DNA of 64,000 nt from Spirochaetales bacterium (GTDB lineage Bacteria; Spirochaetota; Spirochaetia; Sphaerochaetales; Sphaerochaetaceae), in contig JAQYHB010000021.1 in the NCBI GenBank assembly GCA_028722305.1, positions 30,109-94,108 of the forward strand. The letters run 5' to 3'. Shown piece after piece: positions 1-8,331 of this stretch (positions are counted from its first letter, which is position 1; every line of letters starts with the position of its first letter). A model generated the notes under the pieces. That model ran no database searches. It was not told the DNA's origin and was given only the letters and a program-made list of their open reading frames with translations. The position numbers were made by a program, and so were the translations under genes.

Positions 1-968
1 ACTGGGTTTCCAAATGGATGGAGCAGTTCGTGATGCCCGACGGCACCGTGCCCGGGTATGACCAGAGCGCCTACAGCTGGGATCTGCTTGCTCCCGGCAA
101 GAACTTCTTCGACCTGTACGACTATACCCATGACGAGCGCTACAAGAAGGCGATGGACTACATGTGGCAGGAATTCAAGGACCATCCCCGTACGCCCAGT
201 GGCGGCTACTGGCACAAGAAGATCTACACCGACCAGGTCTGGCTTGACGGACTGTATATGTACGGCACCTTCCTGATCAAGTACGCCAAACGCTGGGGCG
301 ACCTGAAGGCGGCCGCGAAGGAGATGCTTTTCCAGTTCAACCTGACCTACGAGCACACCTTGGATCCTCGTAGCGGCTTGCTGTTCCACGCCTGGAACGA
401 GACCAAGCGGATGGCGTGGGCGGACCAGACGACGGGTTGCTCCTCCTACATCTGGGGACGCGCCCTCGGCTGGTTCACCATGGCTCTCGTCGAGGTCTGC
501 GACCTGCTTCCCTCCACTAAGGAGTTCTTCGCCTACCGCGCCCGTCTGATCGAGCTCTCCAACCACCTCGCCCAAGCGCTTGTCCGCGCCGCCGACAAAG
601 AGACCGGCATGTGGTGGCAGATTGTCGACCAGCCTGGCCGCACATACAACTATCTGGAGACCAGCTGTACCAGCATGTACATCTATTTCCTCTCCCATAT
701 GGTCAGACAGGGCTATGCGTATGACCCGGCCCTCTACCGGAAAGTGACCAGGCGCGCCTTTGCCAGCATGGTGAGTCTCGACGTGTATGAGAGTGAGGAC
801 GGCCAGCTCCACCTGAAGGATATCTGCAAGAGCGCCGGTCTTGGGCAAGCCTCTGAGGACAGCCCGTACCGTGACGGCTCCTATGAGTACTACACTCGCC
901 AGGAGCCTAGGCTGACCGACAATACCCACGGCACACCCGCTTTCCTGCTGGCGGCCGCGGAACTTTGA
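1..968 (+). CDS. GH105 family unsaturated glucuronyl/galacturonyl hydrolase, 5' end outside window
   Basis: This is probably a cytoplasmic hydrolase that removes the unsaturated uronic acid from pectin or rhamnogalacturonan oligosaccharides made by lyases (YteR/RhiN type). The reading frame is open from base 3, before the first ATG at 18, so the true start probably lies upstream and the first 20-60 residues are missing. The visible 321 residues have the alpha/alpha-barrel signatures of the family: HAWNE, MAWADQTTG, and WGRALGWFTMALVE in place of the usual WGRGNGW. Family members are about 350-380 residues. The activity on unsaturated uronides is inferred from the family. A KDG-kinase-like gene at 27175 would fit the same pathway but is not adjacent. 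Confidence 0.85.
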   Translation, partial: WVSKWMEQFVMPDGTVPGYDQSAYSWDLLAPGKNFFDLYDYTHDERYKKAMDYMWQEFKDHPRTPSGGYWHKKIYTDQVWLDGLYMYGTFLIKYAKRWGDLKAAAKEMLFQFNLTYEHTLDPRSGLLFHAWNETKRMAWADQTTGCSSYIWGRALGWFTMALVEVCDLLPSTKEFFAYRARLIELSNHLAQALVRAADKETGMWWQIVDQPGRTYNYLETSCTSMYIYFLSHMVRQGYAYDPALYRKVTRRAFASMVSLDVYESEDGQLHLKDICKSAGLGQASEDSPYRDGSYEYYTRQEPRLTDNTHGTPAFLLAAAEL

Positions 969-1099
969 CAAAAGGCAATTCCCCATAAAAATGCGGGAAA
1001 TCAGGGGATGGTGCTCTTCACAAATGGAACGAGGGATGCCATCGTAACAATCGAAATGTTCCCCGTGAACGGGTAAGGCATTTCTTCTTTTCTGATATT

Positions 1100-1150
1100 G
1101 GTGCCACACACGCAGCGTACCCTCGTATGTGTGTGGCACCGTTTTCTTTC
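1100..1150 (+). terminator. Intrinsic terminator, plus strand
   Basis: A perfect 12-base stem (1100-1111 with 1129-1140, GGTGCCACACAC pairing GTGTGTGGCACC) is followed by GTTTTCTTTCC. It lies 131 bases after the GH105 stop and is the best terminator candidate for that transcript. Confidence 0.6.
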
Positions 1151-1336
1151 CTGCTTGCCAGATGAGAAACTCGCAATAAAGAGGGAAATCAAGGCTTCAC
1201 AAACGGGAAAAGCTGGGAGATACTGGAGATGGAAGCGGATCGCGATACCCGCTCTCCTCTGATACTCTCCCTATGTGTTGCCATGTTGCCATAGAGAGAA
1301 ACACTTTCTCCCCTCCAAGCATGTCTCCTTGGAGCT

Positions 1337-1364
1337 GCCTCCCGCAAGGGAGGCTGTTTTCTCT
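1337..1364 (+). terminator. GCAA-tetraloop hairpin with T-rich tail
   Basis: GCCTCCC (1337-1343) pairs with GGGAGGC (1348-1354) around a GCAA loop, then TGTTTTCTCT follows. It may be a second plus-strand terminator that insulates pgi from GH105 read-through. Confidence 0.4.
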
Positions 1365-1370
1365 GCAACA

Positions 1371-1392
1371 AGGCGGCCCCGAAGGACCGCCT
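1371..1392 (-). terminator. Hairpin at the 3' end of the argR-pgi transcript
   Basis: On the minus strand AGGCGGTCC and GGGCCGCCT pair around a TTCG loop, 20 bases after the pgi stop. The downstream tract is only TGTTG, so termination may be imperfect. Confidence 0.45.
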
Positions 1393-1411
1393 AACACCAC
1401 AATCACCTGTG

Positions 1412-2989
1412 TTACAGCAAATCGCTGAACGCCTTGAGCACCGGATCGCCCGGGCAACCTGCGAGCACCTGCTTGGCAAGGACCTTGCCCAGTTGCACGC
1501 CTTCCTGGTCGAAGGAGTTCAGGTTCCAGAGGAAGCCCTGGAACATCACCTTGTTCTCGTAGTGGGCGAGAAGGGCTCCGAGCACCGCCGGCGTCAGCTC
1601 CTTGGCTACCAACAGGCTGCTGACCCTGTTTCCAGCAAACTGCTTGTTGGGGTTCTCGTCGTCCTTGCCGCGGGCAAAGGCGACAATCTGGGCCGCCAGG
1701 TTGGCGCAAAGCTTCTGCTGGCTGGTTGAGCCCTGGATCACGATATCCTTGCCACGCTGGTTCTGTTTGAAGCCGACGAACTGGAGCGGGATGATGTCGG
1801 TGCCTTGGTGGAGAAGCTGGTAGAAGGAATGCTGGCCGTTGGTTCCCGGCTCACCGAAGATTACCGGGCCGGTCGCGTAGGAGACCGGCTTCCCGTCGCG
1901 GTTGACGTGTTTTCCGTTGCTTTCCATGTCCAGTTGCTGGAGATGGGCAGGGAAACGGGAAAGAGCCTGCGAGTAGGGAAGGATTGCCGTGGATGGGTAG
2001 CCGAGCACATTGCGGTTGTAGACACCAATCAGCGCGTCGAGCAGGGAAGCGTTCTTCCGGATATTGGGTTCCAGAGCGGCGATATCCGCCTGATGGGCGC
2101 CGTCAAGCAACGCTTGGAAGACATCATAGCCGAAGGCCAGGGAAAGGACGACACCGCCCACCGCGCAGGAAGAGCTGTAGCGTCCGCCAATGTAATCGTC
2201 AAAGAAGAAGGCCTCTCTGACATCCTTGCTCTTGGCCAGAGGGCTGGTCTTGCTGGTCACGGCCACCATATGCTTGGCCGGATCGATACCCTTGATGCCG
2301 CTTTCCTTGATCGCGTCAATCACTAGGTCGCGGTTGGTCAGGGTCTCCAGTGTCGTGCCGCTCTTGCTGACCAGGACGAACAGCGTGCGTTCCATGTCGA
2401 GCGTGTCGATTACCTGGGCCGCGTCGTCCGGGTCGACGTTGCTGATGAACTTGCCCTCGAGCTGTTTGATGCCCTTGCCTTGGGCGTAACCCTGCAGGGC
2501 GAGATACAATGCGCGTGGACCGAGGTCGCTGCCGCCGATGCCTATCTGGCAGACGGTGGTGAAGCTCTTGCCCGTCGAGCCAATCAGTTTGCCGCTACGT
2601 ACCTGCTCGCTGAATTCCTTGATTCTCTCCAGCTGGCTCTTGTAGAACTTGCCCTTGTCCTCGCCGTCGGCAATCACCGGGGTGGGGAGCACCTGGCCAC
2701 GGGAGAGCTGGTGGAGCACCAGCCGCTTTTCGCCGGTGTTCATCACCCCGCCACCCAGCAGGGCCTTGTATTTGGCAATCAGCTCTTGCTCGTCGCTGAG
2801 CTTCTGCAGGTCGTCCAGGATCTGATCGTCGACCGGCATGGTCGCATAATGATAGGAGAGAAGCCCCCCGGCTTCCTGGGTCTGGTATTTCGCGACGCGT
2901 TCGGTCGTCAATGCCTCGCGCACGGATACTTTTTTGTCTTTCTGGAGGGCTGCAAGCGCCTTCGTTTGGTCAAGATTCTTGAATTCCAT
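1412..2989 (-). CDS. pgi: Glucose-6-phosphate isomerase
   Basis: It interconverts glucose-6-phosphate and fructose-6-phosphate in glycolysis and gluconeogenesis, in the cytoplasm. The protein is about 525 residues, normal for the long bacterial form. Clear signatures are IGIGGSDLGPRALYLAL, SKSGTTLETLTN (phosphate loop), GGRYSSSCAVGG, QLDMESNGK and GEPGTNGQHSFYQLLHQG. I chose the ATG at 2989. It shares one base with the argR TGA and has a GAGGTGA Shine-Dalgarno sequence seven bases upstream; a TTG three bases earlier would add one residue. The one-base overlap with argR implies translational coupling, so pgi is cotranscribed with the arginine repressor, an unusual pairing. Confidence 0.97.
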   Translation of the reverse strand: MEFKNLDQTKALAALQKDKKVSVREALTTERVAKYQTQEAGGLLSYHYATMPVDDQILDDLQKLSDEQELIAKYKALLGGGVMNTGEKRLVLHQLSRGQVLPTPVIADGEDKGKFYKSQLERIKEFSEQVRSGKLIGSTGKSFTTVCQIGIGGSDLGPRALYLALQGYAQGKGIKQLEGKFISNVDPDDAAQVIDTLDMERTLFVLVSKSGTTLETLTNRDLVIDAIKESGIKGIDPAKHMVAVTSKTSPLAKSKDVREAFFFDDYIGGRYSSSCAVGGVVLSLAFGYDVFQALLDGAHQADIAALEPNIRKNASLLDALIGVYNRNVLGYPSTAILPYSQALSRFPAHLQQLDMESNGKHVNRDGKPVSYATGPVIFGEPGTNGQHSFYQLLHQGTDIIPLQFVGFKQNQRGKDIVIQGSTSQQKLCANLAAQIVAFARGKDDENPNKQFAGNRVSSLLVAKELTPAVLGALLAHYENKVMFQGFLWNLNSFDQEGVQLGKVLAKQVLAGCPGDPVLKAFSDLL

Positions 2990-3459
2990 CAATCTGTCAC
3001 CTCGGGGATACGTGTTTTGAAACTTTCGAGCAGGTCCTCTTTCGTCATCCCTTCACGAAGGATGATGAAGATCGTGTCATCTCCCGCCACAGTCCCGAGA
3101 ATTTCCGGAAGCGCCAGGATATCCAGGGCGATGCCAACGCTGTTGGCGTGGCCTGGACGGGTCTTGACGACTCCGATATTTCCGGAGAACTCGATGGAAA
3201 GGATGCCACGACGGACATCCTGGATGTAGCTCTTCTCGCTTTCGCTGACCATGTCGTTTTCCGGCAGGGCGTAGTAATACCCGGACCAGCCATCGGAGAT
3301 TTTCCCGACTTTGAGCATTTTCAGGTCACGGCTCAGCGTCGCCTGCGTCACGTGGTATCCTTCATGTTTCAACATGTCCAGCAGCGTGTCCTGGTTGTCG
3401 ATGCGGTTGTTCTTGATCAGTTCCTTGACTACCGCAAGGCGGTTGCTTCTCTCGCGCAT
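2989..3459 (-). CDS. argR: Arginine repressor ArgR
   Basis: This is a DNA-binding regulator of arginine biosynthesis and catabolism that hexamerises and senses L-arginine. The 156 residues match the usual ArgR length. The N-terminal winged helix contains TQATLSRDLK (residues 38-47). The C-terminal domain has TRPGHANSVGIALD, with the arginine-binding Asp, and GTVAGDDTIFIILRE. An ATG at 3459 follows a GAGGAGAC ribosome site. It is the first gene of a two-gene operon with pgi. An ATGCAA-N10-TTGCAT palindrome sits just downstream of its own -10 box, which suggests autoregulation. Confidence 0.95.
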   Translation of the reverse strand: MRERSNRLAVVKELIKNNRIDNQDTLLDMLKHEGYHVTQATLSRDLKMLKVGKISDGWSGYYYALPENDMVSESEKSYIQDVRRGILSIEFSGNIGVVKTRPGHANSVGIALDILALPEILGTVAGDDTIFIILREGMTKEDLLESFKTRIPEVTD

Positions 3460-3478
3460 GATGTCTCCTCAAAACCGA

Positions 3479-3500
3479 ATGCAAATATTTTTCCTTGCAT
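3479..3500. promoter_or_regulatory. Candidate ArgR operator (ARG box)
   Basis: ATGCAA (3479-3484) and TTGCAT (3495-3500) form an inverted repeat separated by ten AT-rich bases, between the argR -10 box and its ribosome binding site. Position and AT-rich palindromic form resemble ARG boxes; binding by ArgR is inferred. Confidence 0.45.
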
Positions 3501-3501
3501 A

Positions 3502-3530
3502 AATATACAATACTCTTCCATCAAACGCAA
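3502..3530 (-). promoter_or_regulatory. Sigma70-type promoter of argR-pgi
   Basis: On the minus strand TTGCGT (3530-3525), a 17-base spacer and TATATT (3507-3502) read toward argR. The palindrome at 3479-3500 covers the expected start point. Confidence 0.6.
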
Positions 3531-3570
3531 ACATTGTGAGGGCGATATTGAATAATTCTGTAAAGAGAGT

Positions 3571-3599
3571 TTGACTCAGGATGGAAAGTAGGGAAGAAT
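3571..3599 (+). promoter_or_regulatory. Possible promoter of lemA
   Basis: TTGACT (3571-3576), 17 bases, then AAGAAT (3594-3599). The leader would be only about a dozen bases and would just include the AGGAG site at 3607-3611, so the call is tentative. Confidence 0.35.
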
Positions 3600-3617
3600 G
3601 GCAGTCAGGAGAAGAGT

Positions 3618-4169
3618 ATGAGCGCATTGCTGATCCTTATTGCCGTAATCGTCTGTTTCGGTCTTTTTTACGCCAGTACCTACAACAAGCTGGTGCGCGC
3701 CAAGAACCAGATTGAAGAAGCGGGAGCCGCCATCGATACCGAGCTGAAGAAGCGCTACGACCTGGTTCCCAACCTGGTGGAGACGGTCAAGGGCTACGCG
3801 GCCCATGAGAAGGGGACGCTGGAAGCGGTCATCCAGGCCCGCAACAGCGCTGTCTCCGCCACCACGAGGGACGAGAAGGAGGAAGCCAGCAAGGGCTTCA
3901 CCACCGCGCTGAGAAGCCTGTTCGCGCTGAGTGAAGCCTATCCAGACCTGAAGGCGAACACCTCGTTCATCGATTTGCAGCGGCAGTTGTCCTCGATCGA
4001 GGAGGACCTGAAACAGTCCCGCAAGTACTATAACGCCAACGTCAAGTTGATGAACAACCTTGTGCAGAGCTTCCCCACCAACATCGTTGCCGGCATGGCC
4101 CACTACGAAACCTACAAGTACCTTGCCATCGAGGAAGAGGCGAAGCAACGGGTCGAGGTGAAATTCTGA
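3618..4169 (+). CDS. lemA: LemA family membrane protein
   Basis: This is a small protein with one N-terminal transmembrane segment (about residues 2-20) and a helical-bundle domain facing either side of the membrane. The YNKLVRAKNQIEEAG start and the RKYYNANVKLMNNLVQSFP region are diagnostic for LemA. At 183 residues it is of normal length. The biochemical role of LemA is not established. It is followed after two bases by a DUF2207 membrane protein, a pairing seen in many bacteria, and the two probably form one operon and one envelope-associated unit. Confidence 0.9.
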   Translation: MSALLILIAVIVCFGLFYASTYNKLVRAKNQIEEAGAAIDTELKKRYDLVPNLVETVKGYAAHEKGTLEAVIQARNSAVSATTRDEKEEASKGFTTALRSLFALSEAYPDLKANTSFIDLQRQLSSIEEDLKQSRKYYNANVKLMNNLVQSFPTNIVAGMAHYETYKYLAIEEEAKQRVEVKF

Positions 4170-4171
4170 CG

Positions 4172-6040
4172 ATGAAGCGGTTGTTCGCGCTCCTAGGCGC
4201 GCTGTTCCTGGCGGGGCAGCTCTTCGCCGCGGATTTCCTGATCGACTCCTTCCATTTGGATGTCCAGGTCGACCGCGCCAACAGCTACCAGATCACCCAA
4301 GCCTTGGACATCGATTTCCTCCAGCCTCGCCATGGCTTCGTGCAGGATATCCCGCTCCGGTTCGGGCGCAAGCAGGCGCACATCACCGACATCCGTTCCT
4401 CCGAGCCGCTTCAGGTCGATCTTTCCGACCCGGCGTGGGCCGAGCTGCGCGTCGGTGACGCCTCCACGCTGGTTTCCGGGGAGAAGAGGTACCTTCTTTC
4501 CTATACATATACGGTGGGGAGCGATGGACATGACGACTACGACGAGGTCTATCTGAACCTGATTGGTACCGACTGGGACGCGCCGATTCTCCAAGGATCC
4601 TTCTCCTTGACCCTTCCCAAGGATCCGGGAGGCGAACCAAAGGCGTGGCTGACCTACGGCAGCTCAGGTTCCACCGCCCAGGCCCCGCTTTCCTATGACC
4701 CATCGAGCTACACGTTTACCGGCGCGGTCAAGAACCTCGGACAGGGCAGGGGCATGACGATCCGTATCGAGCTTCCCGAGGGATACTTCGACGAGGTTGT
4801 CCCGGATTCCGATACCGGCTCGAAGGTGCTTCTCGCCGCTTTCGTACTCGCCGTTCTCCTTTGCGGGCTCGCTTTCCTGCTTTGGGACCGGTACGGGAGG
4901 GACGATTTGACAGCTCCTGTCGTCGACTGGCATGCACCGGACGGGCTGAGCCCATTGGAAGTCGGCTATCTGTACGATGGCGTGGTTGACGGCAGGGACC
5001 TGACCGGCATGTTCTTTTACTGGGCGGACCAAGGGTGCTTGTCGATGAAAGAGCTGCACAAGGGCCTCTGGCAATTGACCAAGCTGAAGGAACCAGAGGG
5101 AGAGCGTGCCTTCGAGCGCGAGTTCTTCGGCGCCTTGTTCAAGGAAGGGGACGGGAGCACGGTCACCACGCGGGATATCCAGACCGAGAGCTTCGCCATG
5201 GCATGCCAGAAGGTAAGGCAGGAGACGAAACGCTACTTCCGCGGGGAACGGGCCTTGAAGGACCAAGTCGCGGAAGGAAAAAAGCTTTCCATCCAGCTCT
5301 TCCTGCTGGTCCCGATCTTTCTGGGCGCGGTCGGCGCTACCTGGGGATACCCCGATGCCTCGTTGGTTTTCCTGTTTGCCGTCGGACTGCTTGGCGAGCT
5401 GCTGGTCGCGAAAGTGGTCCATGGATACCTGCTCAAGGCGGACGAGGCGGGATTCGTCGGAAAGCTGGTGCGGCTGCTATGGGCTTTGGTCCTTGTCGGT
5501 CTCGGATCGGCAATCAACTTCGCCATCGCCACAGGCTACCAGTACCTATCGTCATGGCAAGGGATTCTGGTCGCCCTTTCCACGGTGGTGTTGCCATCGC
5601 TGATGAGCGCGATTGCCCAGGCGACGGAACGACGGAGTGCCTATGCGAGCCGGTTGCACTCCCGCGTCCTTGGGTTCCGTGACTTCATCGACAAGGTGGA
5701 AATGGACAAGCTTCGCATGCTGGTAGCCCAGACACCTGAGCTCTTTTTCCATATCCTCGGATACGCGATGGCCATGGACCTTGACGACAAGTGGGCCCGC
5801 ACCTTCGAGCGCTTGGGCGAGCGGATGCTCAGCCCAGGATGGCTTGAGACCTCCAGTCCTATCGGTAGCTATCTGGTTTTCGCCGCGATTGGCCGGCAGA
5901 TGATGTCGCCGGTGCGGGCCGGCATGGTCTACCGCGAGCCTCCCCATAGCAGTGGCCCTTCGGCTCCCGTGCACTCGTTTGGAGGATATAGCGGACACGT
6001 CGGAGGCGGCTTCGGGGGTGGTGGAGGAAGGTCTTGGTAG
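4172..6040 (+). CDS. DUF2207 domain membrane protein
   Basis: This 622-residue protein has a signal peptide (MKRLFALLGALFLAGQLFA), an extracytoplasmic beta-rich domain up to about residue 210, and a transmembrane segment near 217-236. A cytoplasmic stretch follows, then further membrane segments around residues 375-410 and 425-475. The C-terminus is glycine-rich and ends GGGFGGGGGRSW, as in other DUF2207 proteins. Function is unknown. It starts two bases after lemA, which supports a LemA/DUF2207 membrane complex. Nothing looks broken. Confidence 0.82.
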   Translation: MKRLFALLGALFLAGQLFAADFLIDSFHLDVQVDRANSYQITQALDIDFLQPRHGFVQDIPLRFGRKQAHITDIRSSEPLQVDLSDPAWAELRVGDASTLVSGEKRYLLSYTYTVGSDGHDDYDEVYLNLIGTDWDAPILQGSFSLTLPKDPGGEPKAWLTYGSSGSTAQAPLSYDPSSYTFTGAVKNLGQGRGMTIRIELPEGYFDEVVPDSDTGSKVLLAAFVLAVLLCGLAFLLWDRYGRDDLTAPVVDWHAPDGLSPLEVGYLYDGVVDGRDLTGMFFYWADQGCLSMKELHKGLWQLTKLKEPEGERAFEREFFGALFKEGDGSTVTTRDIQTESFAMACQKVRQETKRYFRGERALKDQVAEGKKLSIQLFLLVPIFLGAVGATWGYPDASLVFLFAVGLLGELLVAKVVHGYLLKADEAGFVGKLVRLLWALVLVGLGSAINFAIATGYQYLSSWQGILVALSTVVLPSLMSAIAQATERRSAYASRLHSRVLGFRDFIDKVEMDKLRMLVAQTPELFFHILGYAMAMDLDDKWARTFERLGERMLSPGWLETSSPIGSYLVFAAIGRQMMSPVRAGMVYREPPHSSGPSAPVHSFGGYSGHVGGGFGGGGGRSW

Positions 6041-6123
6041 CTATGCCTTTTAGGCATAAAGTCTGGGTCTTTCTTTTCCTTGAATTTTCCTTCATGGTTG
6101 TCTCACCGTGAAGGAGTACATGA

Positions 6124-6672
6124 ATGCGTACAATCTTGTTAATCGTCTCTTCCAGTGTAGGGCAGGGAAACACTGAGCGGCTTGCCGATGCGTTCGCAAC
6201 CGGGGCTACTGAAGCGGGGCACACCCTGACCAAAGTCTTTATGGACGGCAAACGTCTTGAAGACTGCCGCGGATGCGGGTTCTGCCAGATGGACGGGCAC
6301 AAGTGCGTGATCCAGGACTCCATGCAGGACATCTACGAGCTTTTCGCCGAATGCGATACTTTGATGTTCGCTTCTCCGCTCTACTTCGGTTCCGTCAACG
6401 GGAAGATGAAGAATATCATCGACCGGCTGTACGCCATCTCGGAAAATGACAAGTATCCGCACAAAGACGCGGGGTTGCTGATGACCGCGGATGCCGATGG
6501 GGAGGCTGTCTTCGACCAGGCCCGTTCCTATTTCGATTACCTGGTCAAGTCCCTGGGATGGACCAACCTCGGATTCTATGGGGCGGGGGGATGCCACGGG
6601 GGCGCGGGAACGCGCTCGATCAGCGAGGAGCATTTGATGGAAGCCTATCGCCGCGGACGGATGATGGAATAA
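6124..6672 (+). CDS. Flavodoxin-fold NAD(P)H-dependent FMN reductase / iron-sulfur flavoprotein-like
   Basis: The N-terminus ILLIVSSSVGQGNTERLADAF forms an FMN phosphate-binding loop. A CRGCGFCQMDGHKC motif (residues about 48-61) resembles the compact cysteine cluster of archaeal and clostridial iron-sulfur flavoproteins. ASPLYFGSVNGKMKNIIDR is the typical second FMN-contact region. At 182 residues it is close to that family. It probably transfers electrons from NAD(P)H or ferredoxin to small acceptors in the cytoplasm; the substrate is not predictable. It stands alone with an AAGGAG ribosome site before the ATG. Confidence 0.82.
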   Translation: MRTILLIVSSSVGQGNTERLADAFATGATEAGHTLTKVFMDGKRLEDCRGCGFCQMDGHKCVIQDSMQDIYELFAECDTLMFASPLYFGSVNGKMKNIIDRLYAISENDKYPHKDAGLLMTADADGEAVFDQARSYFDYLVKSLGWTNLGFYGAGGCHGGAGTRSISEEHLMEAYRRGRMME

Positions 6673-6678
6673 ACAGAC

Positions 6679-6707
6679 AAAAAAGGGGGCCGCCTTTCGG
6701 CAGTCCC
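6679..6707 (-). terminator. Intrinsic terminator of the RRM gene
   Basis: On the minus strand GGGACTGCC and GGCGGCCCC pair around GAAA with one mismatch, then a C and six T (A6 at 6679-6684 on the plus strand). It ends the RRM transcript and may also stop the converging flavoprotein transcript. Confidence 0.7.
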
Positions 6708-6746
6708 TTCCGTCACTGAATCATTTGAAATCTGAAAATATATTGG

Positions 6747-7019
6747 TTAGTTGAATCTGCGAGCCGGGCGCGGCTTGTTGATGGCTTCGTTCACGCGAAG
6801 GTTGCGGCCACCAAACTCCTTGCCGTCAAGCTGGGAAATCGCGGCGTCAGCGGCGGCATCCTCAGCCATCTCCACGAAACCAAACCCTTTGGGCCTGTGG
6901 GTTTCGTGATCGACAATGATGGTAGCGCTGTTCACGGTACCGAACTGTGCGAACAGTCCACGCAACTCCTCTTCGGTAGTCGCGTAGGACATGTTGCCTA
7001 CATAAATCTTCTTTGCCAT
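6747..7019 (-). CDS. Single-RRM RNA-binding protein (Rbp type)
   Basis: This 90-residue protein is essentially one RNA-recognition motif, with RNP2 IYVGNM (residues 5-10) and RNP1 KGFGFVEM (44-51) carrying the aromatic RNA-stacking residues. The tail NKPRPARRFN is short and basic. It resembles cyanobacterial and spirochaetal cold-inducible RRM proteins, which bind single-stranded RNA and may act as RNA chaperones. It is monocistronic with its own terminator. A GCTGG...CCAGC hairpin lies just before the ribosome binding site in the leader (about 7034-7052) and could regulate translation. Confidence 0.92.
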   Translation of the reverse strand: MAKKIYVGNMSYATTEEELRGLFAQFGTVNSATIIVDHETHRPKGFGFVEMAEDAAADAAISQLDGKEFGGRNLRVNEAINKPRPARRFN

Positions 7020-7305
7020 AAAAAAGCATCCTTTGCTGGCAACTGACCAGCATCTTACAATATCGCTTCTCTATTGGCGCAGTTACCTTTGTAACCTGAT
7101 TCCGAAGATCGACCCAGTGACAGGCTCGGCAAATTCAAGATAACAGAATCGCTGCAACACAAAACAAGAAAGCAATTTGAAAGTAGCACTGCTAAACCTT
7201 GTTGTCAATGGGAAATGCGGCGAATTCCTCCGGCTTTCTCCACACCTTTGCGCCGTCTCTAGCCAGAGGAAAGAAAAACCGGTATCCTGCGAGAGAGGTG
7301 TTTGC

Positions 7306-8331
7306 ATGCAGTATTGGGCGAGCGACTATCAGGAAGGATGCGCCCCGGAGATTCTCCGGAGACTGGAAAAAACCAATTTTGAACAACATCCGGGCTATGG
7401 CACGGATGCGGTTTGTGAACAGGCGAAGGCAAAAATCAGGAAGGCCTGCGGCCGCGAGGACGTGGATGTCTGGTTCCTTGTCGGCGGCACCCAGACCAAC
7501 GCGACGGTCATCAGCGCGGCTCTGCCCCCTTGGCAGGGAGTCCTCTGCGCCACGAGCGGGCATATCAACTGCCACGAGGCGGGAGCCCCCGAGTACTGCG
7601 GGGTCAAGGTGCTTGTCGTGCCTGGCCATGATGGCGGCAAGATCAGTGCGGCGCAGGTGGAGGAAGCGATCCGGATCCACGACGACGATGAGTCTGCCGA
7701 CCACATCATCGGACCCGGGATGGTCTACATCAGCCACCCGACCGAGTACGGCACGCTCTACTCTCTGGACGAGCTGAAGGCTTTGCACGAGGTCTGCCGG
7801 AACCATCGGATTCCTCTGTTCCTTGACGGAGCCCGCCTTGGGTACGCGCTGGCGGTGAAGGGCAGCCCCTCGTTGCAGGAGATTGCCGGCAACACCGATG
7901 TCTTTTACATCGGCGGGACGAAGGTCGGCGCGCTGTTCGGCGAGGCGGTTGTCGCCCGCAAGGGTCTGTTGCCCCATTTCTTCACCCAGATCAAGCAACA
8001 TGGCGCGCTGCTCGCCAAGGGCTGGCTGCTCGGCATCCAGTTCGACGAGCTTTTCTCCAATGACTTGTATCTGCGCCTTGGCAGGAACGCCATCGAGATG
8101 AGCGACTTGTTGAAACAACGGTTCCAGGAGAAGGGCTATGCCATGCACCCTGCCACCCCGACCAACCAGACCTTCGTGGTGCTGGAGAACGGGAAGATGG
8201 AGGAGTTGCGCAAGGAAGGCGTGGTCTTCAGCAAATGGGAGAAGCTGGACGAGACCCATACGGTCTGCCGCTTCGCCACCAGCTGGTCGACGACGAAGGA
8301 ACAGGTGGAGGCCTTGGTAAACCTTTTATGA
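7306..8331 (+). CDS. Low-specificity threonine aldolase / beta-eliminating lyase family (PLP)
   Basis: This fold-type I PLP enzyme probably cleaves L-threonine or allo-threonine to glycine and acetaldehyde. Supporting motifs are GGTQTNATVISAAL near the N-terminus, CHEAGAPE, FLDGARLGYAL (the Asp that contacts the PLP nitrogen) and YIGGTKVGALFGEA, with the Schiff-base lysine. I chose the ATG at 7306, which gives 341 residues, normal for the family, and has GAGAGAGG upstream. The longer open frame from 7177 uses a TTG and has no family similarity. Its stop overlaps the next gene's ATG (ATGA), so it heads a coupled three-gene operon with two membrane kinase-like proteins. Confidence 0.88.
   Translation: MQYWASDYQEGCAPEILRRLEKTNFEQHPGYGTDAVCEQAKAKIRKACGREDVDVWFLVGGTQTNATVISAALPPWQGVLCATSGHINCHEAGAPEYCGVKVLVVPGHDGGKISAAQVEEAIRIHDDDESADHIIGPGMVYISHPTEYGTLYSLDELKALHEVCRNHRIPLFLDGARLGYALAVKGSPSLQEIAGNTDVFYIGGTKVGALFGEAVVARKGLLPHFFTQIKQHGALLAKGWLLGIQFDELFSNDLYLRLGRNAIEMSDLLKQRFQEKGYAMHPATPTNQTFVVLENGKMEELRKEGVVFSKWEKLDETHTVCRFATSWSTTKEQVEALVNLL

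Larger units (their letters stand above)
969..1411. other. Intergenic region with three hairpins, no gene seen
   Basis: This 443-base stretch lies between the end of the GH105 gene and the end of pgi, which converge. I see no convincing coding frame; the small frames on the minus strand lack ribosome binding sites and recognisable sequence. It holds a plus-strand terminator (1100-1150), a GCAA-loop hairpin (1337-1354) and a TTCG-loop hairpin next to the pgi stop (1371-1392). Confidence 0.6.

Noticed and set aside
1001..1709. Small minus-strand frames near the pgi end
   Set aside because: No ribosome sites, and they run over terminators and the pgi gene in another frame.
6042..6058. TATGCCT/AGGCATA hairpin after the DUF2207 gene
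   Set aside because: Short stem with a three-base loop and no adjacent T tract; too weak to call a terminator.
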